A stretch of 36,663 bases of DNA, taken from assembly GCA_014238335.1 (NCBI GenBank), contig JABABI010000070.1:1-36663 (forward strand), given 5' to 3'. Positions within the stretch are counted from its first letter, which is position 1; each line of letters begins with the position of its first letter. The position numbers and the translations under genes were made by a program. The stretch comes from Fuerstiella sp. (GTDB lineage Bacteria > Planctomycetota > Planctomycetia > Planctomycetales > Planctomycetaceae). The notes beneath the pieces are model-generated. The model saw only the letters and a program-made list of their open reading frames with translations, was not told the origin of the DNA and did not search any database. This document shows, piece after piece, positions 8,747-16,591 of the stretch.

Positions 8747-9700
8747 GTGAATCACCATCGGCCGGAAGACATCAGCAGACCCGCCCAGACCGGGGCCCGG
8801 CGACTCGGTCCGGTGTTGCACATGTTATTCCTGGCTGCAGTGTCCACGCTGCTCGTGGCCCCGTCGGCTGAAGGCATGGACTCTGGCGGCAGCAAAAAAG
8901 CGATGCCGGGGCTTGAGAACTTCATAAAAGCTTCGAATCGAATTTCTTGCGGCAGTGAACCACATGGAAAATTAGCATTTGAAACACTGAAGGAGCTGGG
9001 CGTGAACACAGTTGTCAGTGTTGACGGAGCCGTACCACAGCGCGAGCTCGCGAAGGCGGCTGGCATCCGATATGTGCATATTCCTGTCGGGTATGACGGC
9101 ATTTCGCAAGCCGCCGGACGCTCTCTGACTCGGGTGGTTCGTGAAACCACAGGTCCGATCTACATTCACTGCCATCACGGACGACACCGAGGCCCTGCAG
9201 CGGCGACACTGGCCTGTCGGGTCGAAGGCACCGCCGACGTCCGTCGCTCAATTGAGATCATGGTGCTGGCCGGTACCAGCCGAGACTACGTCGGATTGTG
9301 GCGCGATGTCAAAGCATTCGTTGTACCGGACGAGCGTGTCCAACTACCGCCGCTTGTCGAGGTCGCGCCACTGGAGTCGCTCACCGCCGCGATGTCTCGG
9401 GTGAGTCGTCGATTGGGAACTCTGAAAGCGTCCAGTACAGCCGGTTTTGGGTCCTCTGCCACCGCAGTGCACCACACGTCAGCGCACGATGCCCTGCTCC
9501 TTCACGAAGCTCTGCACGAGGCGTCACGAAATCTGTCGAGCGATTACAACCGAGAATTCAAAACGTGGCTGACACAGTCCGTTAATGCAGCAAAGGCCGT
9601 CCATGATTCGCTGCGGTCTGGATCCGCAGACACCGCCCGTCGGCATTTTCAAGCCCTTCAGCGATCATGCACACAGTGTCACAAGACATATCGCAACTGA
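8747..9700 (+). CDS. Secreted protein: tyrosine-phosphatase-like domain fused to C-terminal cytochrome c'-like domain
   Basis: A 317-residue exported protein with two parts. An N-terminal signal region (charged to about 20, then hydrophobic 23-40, VLHMLFLAAVSTLLVAPS) is followed by a dual-specificity/tyrosine-phosphatase-like domain. This has VVSVDGAVPQRELA at about 89-102, IPVGYDG at 112-118 and the P-loop HCHHGRHRG, in which Cys142 and Arg148 form the CX5R signature; Asp117 or Asp93 could be the general acid. The C-terminal part (about 205-317) is helical and ends in CTQCHKTYR, with Cys308, Cys311 and His312 forming a haem c site, in the position and context typical of cytochrome c'. Export fits haem attachment outside the cytoplasm. 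The GTG at 8747 gives the longer n-region; ATG 8822 is an alternative start. The substrate and redox role are unknown. Confidence 0.75.
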   Translation: MNHHRPEDISRPAQTGARRLGPVLHMLFLAAVSTLLVAPSAEGMDSGGSKKAMPGLENFIKASNRISCGSEPHGKLAFETLKELGVNTVVSVDGAVPQRELAKAAGIRYVHIPVGYDGISQAAGRSLTRVVRETTGPIYIHCHHGRHRGPAAATLACRVEGTADVRRSIEIMVLAGTSRDYVGLWRDVKAFVVPDERVQLPPLVEVAPLESLTAAMSRVSRRLGTLKASSTAGFGSSATAVHHTSAHDALLLHEALHEASRNLSSDYNREFKTWLTQSVNAAKAVHDSLRSGSADTARRHFQALQRSCTQCHKTYRN

Positions 9701-9757
9701 CTGCACTGCCATTCCGCGTTTTCCAGTCGGCACTGCAAATTTCTCGACAAGCGTTGT

Positions 9758-10111
9758 TCAGCCCTTAACATTATAACCGATGGCTTTAAGGTGGCCGCGT
9801 AGACGGTCCAGGTGTCGACCCTGAATCTCGATCGAATCCTGCTGAAGAGTGCCGCCCGCCCCACACGAGGTCTTCAACCTCGTCAGGAGAGCAGGAAGAT
9901 CGCTCTCGTCAGCGGCCAGACCGCGTATCACCGTAACCATCTTACCTCGTTTGCGTTTCTCAACCGACAGGCGCGCCGTCTGCGTCTCCGGAGCTGCAAA
10001 CGTCGGAAGCTCCGGTGCCGGCGGCGGGCATTCGCATTCTTCTTCCAGTCTCCCGCAACAGTCACATTGCGGGGGGCGGTCAAACGGCGTACCAGCGAAA
10101 AGTCGAGTCAT
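9758..10111 (-). CDS. yciH: Translation initiation factor SUI1/eIF1-like protein (YciH family)
   Basis: A 117-residue cytoplasmic protein. The C-terminal half (about 50-117) is a SUI1 domain, the eIF1 fold that in bacteria is represented by YciH and can affect start-codon selection. Visible family signatures are KRGKMVTVIRGL at 55-65, DLPALLTRLKTSCGAGG at 71-87 and the closing IEIQGRHLDRLRGHLKAIGY. The N-terminus has five cysteines in CDCC-x6-CEC (Cys16, 18, 19, 26, 28), a possible small zinc site, followed by a Pro-rich linker; this part is not in E. coli YciH as far as I recall. It is transcribed divergently from the DUF58 gene and convergently with the phosphatase/cytochrome gene. The bacterial role remains uncertain. 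Confidence 0.88.
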   Translation of the reverse strand: MTRLFAGTPFDRPPQCDCCGRLEEECECPPPAPELPTFAAPETQTARLSVEKRKRGKMVTVIRGLAADESDLPALLTRLKTSCGAGGTLQQDSIEIQGRHLDRLRGHLKAIGYNVKG

Positions 10112-10286
10112 TGGGTGTTGAGCAGAAACAAAAGCGTGAGTGTGCCAGAAGAAACATTTAGCCCATTGTAGCCCGAAACGTAAGCCGCACCAGAACCCCA
10201 GTTCCGGCCCCCTGAACCCCGACGGTTGATATCGTCAGTGCGATATTGTCAGCCTCTTGTTATGATCGCAAACATTGATTGTCAAC

Positions 10287-10293
10287 GAAGGAA
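10287..10293 (+). promoter_or_regulatory. Ribosome binding site deciding the DUF58 start
   Basis: GAAGGAA ends 7 bases before GTG 10301. This is the best Shine-Dalgarno match in the region and favours that GTG over the upstream in-frame start at 10226, whose extra 25 residues have no family similarity. Confidence 0.7.
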
Positions 10294-10300
10294 TTCCGTT

Positions 10301-11197
10301 GTGTCCTCAGCAGAACAATATCTCAAACCGGAAGTGATTCAGAGCATCGCCCGACTGGATCTGCGCGCTAAGTTTATTGTGGAAGGATTTCTGTCCGGTT
10401 TGCACACCAGCCCGTTTCACGGCTTCAGCGTCGAATTCAGTGAACACAAAAGATACAACCCCGGTGACGATCCAAAGGATATCGACTGGCTGGTCTTTGC
10501 CCGCACGGACCGCCTGTATGTGAAGCGTTATCAGGCCGAAACCAACATCACCGGTTACGTGGTGCTGGATATGTCTCGCAGCATGGCCTATACCTATCGT
10601 CAGAAGTTGACGAAATTCGACTATGCCATCTGTCTTGCCGCCGCCATCAGCTACATGATGATCCATCAGCAGGATCCCGTCGGCCTGATCACATTCGACG
10701 AAAAACTGCGGCAGTCACTGCCCGCCAGAAGTCGCCGGTCGCAGCTGGGCAACATTTTGGCTGTACTGCAGCAGAGTAAACCCGAGGGCGAAACCCGCAT
10801 CGGCGATAATCTGCGACAGGTGGCGTCCATCATCCGTCACCGCAGTCTGTTGCTGCTCATGTCTGACCTGCTGACCGACCCTGATGAAGTGATCGACAAC
10901 CTGCGCATGCTGCGCTACGCCGGACACGACGTCATTCTGTTTCACGTGCTGGACGAAGCCGAAGTGACGTTTCCGTTTTCCGGCAGCGTGGACCTGATTG
11001 AGCCGGAATCCAGCGACCACCAGGTCGTGGATGCCGCCGGAATTCGATCTGACTACATCGAAGCGCTAAACGAACTTCGCGAACGTTATCGCCAGGAATG
11101 TTTTGCCCTCGGCATTGATTACGTACCGCTGGACACCAGCATGCCATTCGATAAGGCGCTGACTGAATATCTGTATCAGCGGCAGGCCCGGTTCTAA
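10301..11197 (+). CDS. DUF58 domain-containing protein (vWA-like)
   Basis: A 298-residue cytoplasmic DUF58 protein. The family usually works with a MoxR-type AAA+ ATPase and may act as a chaperone or metal-insertion partner. Seen are the family signature RYNPGDDPKDIDW at 51-63, followed by ARTDRLYVKRYQAE, and a vWA-type metal-site motif DMSRS at 90-94 (DxSxS). The later MSDLLTDPDEV and FHVLDEAEVTFPF segments match the usual vWA-like fold. It has no membrane segments. The start is GTG 10301, supported by the ribosome binding site at 10287. No moxR gene or transglutaminase partner lies next to it here, so it is an orphan member or its partner is elsewhere. Confidence 0.92.
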   Translation: MSSAEQYLKPEVIQSIARLDLRAKFIVEGFLSGLHTSPFHGFSVEFSEHKRYNPGDDPKDIDWLVFARTDRLYVKRYQAETNITGYVVLDMSRSMAYTYRQKLTKFDYAICLAAAISYMMIHQQDPVGLITFDEKLRQSLPARSRRSQLGNILAVLQQSKPEGETRIGDNLRQVASIIRHRSLLLLMSDLLTDPDEVIDNLRMLRYAGHDVILFHVLDEAEVTFPFSGSVDLIEPESSDHQVVDAAGIRSDYIEALNELRERYRQECFALGIDYVPLDTSMPFDKALTEYLYQRQARF

Positions 11198-11337
11198 GGC
11201 AGTCAGTGTGTCTCCCGAGCTGCCCCGACCACATGACGTACGCGGTTGGACGTTGCAGCAGCAACGATCCGTAGCCCGGCCTTGGAGCTCTGTGTCCACC
11301 GCCGTCGTCGCGCCGAGCTCATAACTGCCATGCAAAG

Positions 11338-12081
11338 CTACAGCAAAGACTCGAGCAACAGTCGCAACTTTCGCATTTCCAGAAGACGCTCTTCGCCCTC
11401 CAGGGTCCGTGGCAACAGGTCAACGCTCAGCGTCCGGCCATAATCTTCCAGTTGCAGTGAGGCGATGATGCGGTTGTAGTCGATTTCGCCCAGTCCGCCT
11501 GGTACCTGCAGCTCCGTCTTCGACGTGTCGCGCAACTGCACGTGAGAAACGTACGGATAGACCACATCGAAATCAATAGAACCTTTGGGAGTACACAGGT
11601 AATAGCTGGGGTCGAGTGTCACTCCCAGCCCCTTGACGGATTGACAAAGTTCAATGGCTGTGTGTGGATCTTCCGTCAGCAGTCCGGTCTTTGTCAGGAT
11701 CGACAGACTAATGCCTTCTTCAATGCACAAGTGGTTACGTTCACGCAGCCGATCGATCTCGGAATTAAACGGCGTGCCAAGCTGAGACGCCTCGATTGTC
11801 AGCTGAGCAATCTTGAGGTGTTTGGCAAAGCTCACAATTTTTCGAAAATCGTCGAGCGACACTTCCTCATCCAGAAAGATGCCAACAGGACTCAGTCGAC
11901 TAGATTCGCGAAAACTGAACACCGTCGCTTCGACGTCGCCAACAATCTGCTCCACCTTCAAATGATCGAACTGGTCGTTGATCCAAATTTCCACTTTGTC
12001 GAAGCCCAGATCCTGCAACTGCCCGCAGGCAGCTGAAAACGACATATCCCAAAGGCTTCGCGTGGAGGCCGCGACTTGCAC
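11338..12081 (-). CDS. Sugar phosphate isomerase/epimerase-like TIM-barrel protein
   Basis: A 247-residue protein of the xylose isomerase-like/AP endonuclease 2 TIM-barrel superfamily, commonly annotated as sugar phosphate isomerase/epimerase. Motifs include the first strand VAASTRSLWDMS, VEIWINDQFDHL around 30-42, QLTIEASQLGTPF near the middle (usually GSHxxxP-like), LGVTLDPSYYL (a metal-binding Asp) and VSHVQLRDTSKTE near the C-terminus (His and Asp metal ligands), then VPGGLGEIDY. The substrate cannot be told; sugars or sugar acids are likely. GTG at 12081 is the chosen start because AAGGGA lies 9 bases upstream; a longer frame to 12189 lacks signals. The gene converges on the DUF58 gene, with 140 bp between. 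Confidence 0.82.
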   Translation of the reverse strand: MQVAASTRSLWDMSFSAACGQLQDLGFDKVEIWINDQFDHLKVEQIVGDVEATVFSFRESSRLSPVGIFLDEEVSLDDFRKIVSFAKHLKIAQLTIEASQLGTPFNSEIDRLRERNHLCIEEGISLSILTKTGLLTEDPHTAIELCQSVKGLGVTLDPSYYLCTPKGSIDFDVVYPYVSHVQLRDTSKTELQVPGGLGEIDYNRIIASLQLEDYGRTLSVDLLPRTLEGEERLLEMRKLRLLLESLL

Positions 12082-12380
12082 TGTGACTACTCCCTTAGAT
12101 TGACAACCAAGCAGCGGAAAATCCGGGCGACTCCGTCCGAAACCGTGCCAAAGATGCAGGAATGTATTTCTGCGGGGAGTATTCCGCAAGACCTCTCAAA
12201 CTTCCTGTTTCAACATCTGGAGGAAATAGAGGGATTTTGCACGTTTCGACGGTCCGATAGCCGATAACGATAACAACGCGACTCATGAGTCTGCGAACAG
12301 GTAGATTCTGCCGTCGTTCGTGTCAGAAGGCGTCGGGATGTGATTCGTAATCGGTGTCAGGGGATGAAGGGAGCCTGATG

Positions 12381-12773
12381 ATGCAGAGCAGAACATCAAT
12401 GTTGTTACTTTCGGGGGCGATTGGACTAATGTCGACCGGATGTGCCGCCATATCACCGACCATGCGGGCTCAAAGCCCCGAGGCGATTAAGGTATCGAAT
12501 GCGAGCGGTGCTTCCGGAGCCGCCAGCGACAGCCAGTGCAAGGTCTGTGACGGCGGATTCGTATCTGCTGCAAATTGTCGCAATGGCGCCTGCCAAAGCT
12601 GCGGGCGAGGTGGAGCCGGGGGCATGAACCTGCCGTTTCATCCTGTGCACCGCAACTTCCACACCTATGACGTGCCACAGGGACTGACCTATCCGCAGCA
12701 GAATACCCCGGCGGCTGTGTATCAGTATCCGTACTATACGACTCGCGGGCCAACCGATTTCTTCATGAAATGA
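12381..12773 (+). CDS. Small Cys-rich putative lipoprotein
   Basis: A 130-residue exported protein of unknown function. The N-terminus is a signal peptide ending in LMSTGC, a weak lipobox that could be lipidated at that Cys. A central cluster CKVCDGG-x-CRNGACQSCGRG has five cysteines in a short Gly-rich loop, like a small metal-binding or disulfide knob. The remainder is rich in Pro, Tyr and His (HPVHRNFHTYDVP, VYQYPYY) and ends in TDFFMK. The C-terminal Tyr/Pro tail resembles other small planctomycete envelope proteins, but I do not recognise a named family. AAGGGAG lies 7 bases before ATG 12381; ATG 12378 is adjacent and GTG 12354 is less likely. It is followed by the convergent recombinase pseudogene. 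Confidence 0.7.
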   Translation: MQSRTSMLLLSGAIGLMSTGCAAISPTMRAQSPEAIKVSNASGASGAASDSQCKVCDGGFVSAANCRNGACQSCGRGGAGGMNLPFHPVHRNFHTYDVPQGLTYPQQNTPAAVYQYPYYTTRGPTDFFMK

Positions 12774-12810
12774 TCCTTTACTGCCTGAAAACCAGTATTT
12801 TCATTGGGTT

Positions 12811-14104
12811 TCAACGTTTTTCCGGATGGCGATAACTTCGGCGGCAACTCGGATTCGTCGGTGTTTTCTTCTGTTCGCATAGGTTCTGTGCCACCTGGTG
12901 TGCCACTTTTTGTGTGGCCTGAGGCCGTGCATTGAATTGCTCGAAGTGGCCGTCAGAAACGATGGCCTTGGCGCTGTTCTGAACAGTAACGCTGTGCCCG
13001 ATCCACGCTGCGATGACGTGTGCGGGTGCCTCGTTCGCCGTCAGCCAGTCGTTCTCGCAGGACAGCCGCAGATTCTTAATCAGGTTCGGCCAGGGTTTGT
13101 GTCCAGCGGCCTCCACAATGCGTTCCATCGTGTGGTACAGATTCACCAGACGTGCCGTTTGAAAAATGTGCTTCTGTCCATCGGGTGCCACTGCGAACGC
13201 ATCACTCAGATACTTCTCAACGTCCCGAATCGGCACAAATCTCAGCCCCTTGCCAGCGTGATGCTGTGTTTTTGATGACCGAACGCGGAGCTTGCCTTCC
13301 GCCCAGAGTACGTCGGTCCACTTCATCGACATTGGCTCCGTCTTGCGAAGTCCTGCAAAACGCCACAAGGCAATCAGTAGCCGCCATTCAGCGTTTGGTG
13401 CCGCCTGAATGACATTCTCGATGATCTCAGCGGGGATGTTCATCTTCCCCTCGTCATCAGCTCGAATGCTGCTGACCTGATTTCGAATCGGATTCTGCGG
13501 CAACAATTCCTCCAGCACGGCATGTTCGAACATCGCCTTTGCGTTGCCAACTCGCTGCCGAATTGAGCTTTCCTTCATTCGCCCAGTGGGAGATTTCTTT
13601 GTGACGGGAATCTTTCGCCGTTCCAGCCACTTTCGAAACGCCTTGCCGCCGGGGAGCCCGAAAGACTGAATCGGCTTGGCACCATCGAAACAAGCCAGCA
13701 GAAAACCACGCGTTGCCCCGCAATTCTTGAGAGTGTTCGAACTGGCGGGATCACCTTTTCGCGTGATGCCGGTCGCCACCTACTCATCCAGAAACGCCGC
13801 CAGCGTTATCGACGGCTCTGGATCTGGTTCGACTCGTGCCGCCGCTTTCGGGTCCGTCAGTCCGGCACGGACCAACTTCTTGTGGAGCTTCTCACCGATA
13901 TCACCAAGCCACCTCGCAGTTGTCAGTTCGACCGTGCCGCCACTGGCTTTTGAGGCTACCAACAGATCGATCTGTCGTGCAATCTGATTCGCCGTCGCCT
14001 TGTTTACCTTGCCTGGACGCAGCGACCGCCGCCCGTTGTCCTTGTCGATGTAACAGACTTTCCAGCCTTTGCCGTCTTTGTGAGCGCTCGTGATTGTGCC
14101 TCAT
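12811..14104 (-). pseudogene. Tyrosine recombinase/phage integrase family, decayed
   Basis: Translation of the minus strand from 14104 gives one continuous planctomycete-type integrase-like sequence interrupted by three lesions. First, ATG at 14104-14102 is out of frame with the body by one base (ATG-A-GGC), as if an A had been inserted after the start. Second, an in-frame TAG falls right after AAFLDE (just after 13780), where the family usually has a Tyr, at the junction before the core-binding domain. Third, in the catalytic domain the box I Arg (GLRKTE), the KNLR Arg and the IGHS His are kept, but the nucleophilic Tyr expected about eight residues before GHF is a Lys, and the His of HxxR is a Lys. 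The longest intact piece is 12811-13779. An active enzyme is very unlikely. No partner recombination genes or att sites were found. Confidence 0.8.
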
Positions 14105-14877
14105 TTCCTGAAATGAGTTCCCTGATCATTATCTGTCTAAGCGTCTCCGCGCTTTGTCCACGTCAGCCCCACAATCGGCAGCAGTGCATCACCCGTGGAA
14201 AGCCTGATGTCGGTGTCGAGATTCACAAACCGACTCAAAGTTCCCTCAGGAACTCCGGCTCCCGAGCACAAGGTGACGAGTTTGAGGGATAGGTGCAAAT
14301 GATGGGGAAACGCTACCGGGGATGCTGGTTGGTGGCTTACCTGACAGACAACTGTCGCCTCGCTGTGCTGCCTCGTGTCGGCATTGTTGCCACCACATGG
14401 AACTCAATTCGTTAGGCGTTATTTCCCATGAATTCACCAATGCGATTATGCACTGCCTCCCTTGTGCTGTTTGCAATGGGATCAATGGGCAGCTGCCTGC
14501 AGGGTGCTGAAATTCCATTCTGTTAGCCCGCTGCATCCAGCAAAATTCAGCACCGGCGATTCGGCAGGCTGCCTGAAATGCGGCAAAACCAATGCCCTCC
14601 AGACAGAATTCCCGCCACGTTCCAGACTTGACATTTCGTCAATGCATCTTCTGACTACAGGTTTCACCAATATACGGCTGGCTCGACCGCGTCTGAAGGC
14701 CTGTTGATTGTCCGCGGCAGACAAAATTCCTGCCGATTGATTGGTAAGTTATGTCCTGCTGAGTTATAGCTGCCGCTGTGAAGGTCGCCGTACCTATGGG
14801 CGGGTTGGGCGACACGGGTCTGAACGGGAGATTCGCGTTCTTTCCGTTTACCGCCGTTATTCTGCAGTGAGCTTGTT
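14105..14877. other. Gene-poor stretch next to the integrase pseudogene
   Basis: About 770 bp with no convincing gene. Two small structures stand out: a palindrome TCATTTC-CT-GAAATGA at 14101-14116, which covers the old integrase start codon, and a short hairpin with AGTTCC/GGAACT arms at 14239-14254. A 32-codon frame at 14428-14526 starts like a lipoprotein signal peptide (described separately). Open frames on both strands look like chance. The region may be debris of the mobile element, but no terminal repeats were found. Confidence 0.45.
14428..14526 (+). CDS. Possible 32-residue lipoprotein-like peptide or gene remnant
   Basis: The frame ATG 14428 to TAG 14524-14526 encodes a Met-rich hydrophobic stretch and ends in SMGSCLQGAE, which looks like a lipobox followed by an alanine/acidic start of a mature protein, then stops six residues later. 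There is no Shine-Dalgarno sequence nearby. It could be a truncated remnant of a larger exported protein or chance. I would not treat it as a real gene without expression evidence. Confidence 0.2.
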   Translation: MNSPMRLCTASLVLFAMGSMGSCLQGAEIPFC

Positions 14878-15444
14878 ATGTCAGCCAGTCTTCGAGGAAA
14901 TCTGTTGGTTGCGGGTAGTCACCTGCGTGATCCAAATTTTTATCGAGCCGTCGTATTGATGGTCGACCACGATGACGACAGCGCGATGGGACTGATCATT
15001 AATCGACCGGATTCAATCGCCGTTGATGCGGCCATCGAGGAAGCCAAGATGTCATCGGCCGGCATGGGGCCGATCTATGCCGGCGGCCCAGTCGACACAT
15101 CTTCCCTGTTTATTCTTCATAGTTGCACAGAACTGGGACGGTCCGACGAAGAAATCTCGGCCGGAATTTTCGTGACGGGCAGTCATGAGTCATTTGATGC
15201 TCTCATCAAAAAGGACACAGACTGCCAGCATGAATGCGGCTTCCGAGTTTACCGTGGGTACGCGGGCTGGGGACCGGAACAACTGGAAGGCGAACTGGAT
15301 CGCGGTGACTGGAGAATCATGCCGGCAGAAGCCGATCTTGTCTTCAAAGACGACCCTTATGAAATTTGGGAAGCCTGCACCCGCTGGCTGCAAGAGAAGA
15401 ACCGCCTGCTGCCTCACGACGTCCCGAATGCCGAGTGGAACTAA
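14878..15444 (+). CDS. YqgE/AlgH family protein
   Basis: A 188-residue cytoplasmic protein of the YqgE/AlgH (UPF0301) family, whose fold is known but whose function is not well established (AlgH is named for a link to alginate regulation). Seen are the family start LRGNLLVAGSHLRDPNFYRAV, the GLIINRP motif at about 38-44, YAGGPVDTSSLF at about 67-78, and GYAGWGPEQLEGELDRGDW at about 122-140, the most conserved block. Length is typical. ATG 14878 begins directly before this conserved N-terminus. The aldose epimerase-like gene follows on the same strand 146 bp later and may have its own promoter. Confidence 0.93.
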   Translation: MSASLRGNLLVAGSHLRDPNFYRAVVLMVDHDDDSAMGLIINRPDSIAVDAAIEEAKMSSAGMGPIYAGGPVDTSSLFILHSCTELGRSDEEISAGIFVTGSHESFDALIKKDTDCQHECGFRVYRGYAGWGPEQLEGELDRGDWRIMPAEADLVFKDDPYEIWEACTRWLQEKNRLLPHDVPNAEWN

Positions 15445-15590
15445 GCCGGTTCCTCACGAATGTCCGCGGAAGCGACAATGTTGTCGCGTTCACAACGTCG
15501 ATTCATTGCACTGCATTACTATCAGCACACGAGGTTAATCGGCCGGATTCATACCAGGCCCGGCACTTCGGTCTACCGAAAGAAATTGAT

Positions 15591-16556
15591 ATGCCAACCG
15601 TCGCCCTGAACGACCCTCTGACCGGGTCCACCGCAAAAATTGCCACTCATCTGGGTTTCAATTGTTTTGAATTTATCGGCCAGCTGGGGGATGAGTCCGT
15701 CTCGGTCATTCACGCGGCGGACGATTTTGCGAGCGGCGAACATCCACTCAGCCACAGCGGAATCCCTCTGTTGTTTCCCTTTCCCAATCGCATACGTGGC
15801 GGTCGATACTCGTGGGACGGCAAAGACTACGAACTGCCGGAATCGCTGGTGGGGTACGAAGGCGACGGAAACGCGATTCACGGTTTCTGCCTCGACCGTC
15901 CCTGGCGAGTACTCAGCCAGACCGATTCGTCCGTCACAGGGATTTTCCGCATCTGTAAAGATGCGCCGGAACGACTGCCGCTGTGGCCCACTGACGGGGA
16001 AATCGAAGTCTGTTACTCATTAAATGATGCCTGCCTGCGAGCTGATATCACCGTCCGCAACCCCACCGACGTGCCTTTGCCGTGGGGATTGGGCAATCAC
16101 TCGTATTTTCGCATTCCGCTGTCCACCGACAGCGCACCCGGCGACTGCACAGTTCACGCTCCTGTGAACAAGCAATGGGAACTGGTCGGCTGTCTGCCAA
16201 CCGGACGCATTCTGCACGGCAACAAAGTTGTGTCACTCAACGGTGGTCCCGCCTTCGACACGCTGAACCTGGACGACGTCTACACTGGCGTGGAAAGTGT
16301 TGACGGGGTGGTTGAATGCCGCATCGTTGACGCGCACGCGGGAACTCAGGTGGTGCAGCGGTGCGACGATTCATTCCGGGAAATCGTTGCGTTTACTCCA
16401 CCGTGGACGAGTGCCGTGTGCCTTGAACCCTACACGTGCACCACGGACGCCATCAATCTTCAGCAGCAGGGCGTTGATGCTGGATTGAAGGTTCTGCCAC
16501 CCGGCCATGTCTGGACAGGCTGGATCGAAATTGCCGTTGGAAAAATGGGCTGCTGA
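15591..16556 (+). CDS. Aldose 1-epimerase-like protein
   Basis: A 321-residue cytoplasmic protein of the galactose mutarotase-like superfamily, which interconverts alpha and beta anomers of aldoses. Seen are LFPFPNRIRGG (Arg67 in the sugar-binding loop), GNAIHGF with His97, WGLGNHSYFRIP with His170, and CLEPYTCTTDA with Glu279 near the C-terminus. The two His and the Glu match the catalytic acid/base arrangement of the family. ATG 15591 is chosen because GAAAGAAA lies just upstream and homology starts directly after it; the frame is open back into the yqgE end, but that part is not similar to anything. It converges on lpxI. It may act in sugar metabolism; the exact sugar is unknown. Confidence 0.88.
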   Translation: MPTVALNDPLTGSTAKIATHLGFNCFEFIGQLGDESVSVIHAADDFASGEHPLSHSGIPLLFPFPNRIRGGRYSWDGKDYELPESLVGYEGDGNAIHGFCLDRPWRVLSQTDSSVTGIFRICKDAPERLPLWPTDGEIEVCYSLNDACLRADITVRNPTDVPLPWGLGNHSYFRIPLSTDSAPGDCTVHAPVNKQWELVGCLPTGRILHGNKVVSLNGGPAFDTLNLDDVYTGVESVDGVVECRIVDAHAGTQVVQRCDDSFREIVAFTPPWTSAVCLEPYTCTTDAINLQQQGVDAGLKVLPPGHVWTGWIEIAVGKMGC

Positions 16557-16591
16557 AACACATTAAACGTGTCTGAATTACAGACGCCAAA

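Noticed and set aside
12774..12810. Terminator after the small lipoprotein
   Set aside because: A TGAAAA/TTTTCA hairpin is visible, but it is AT-rich, short and lacks a T-run.
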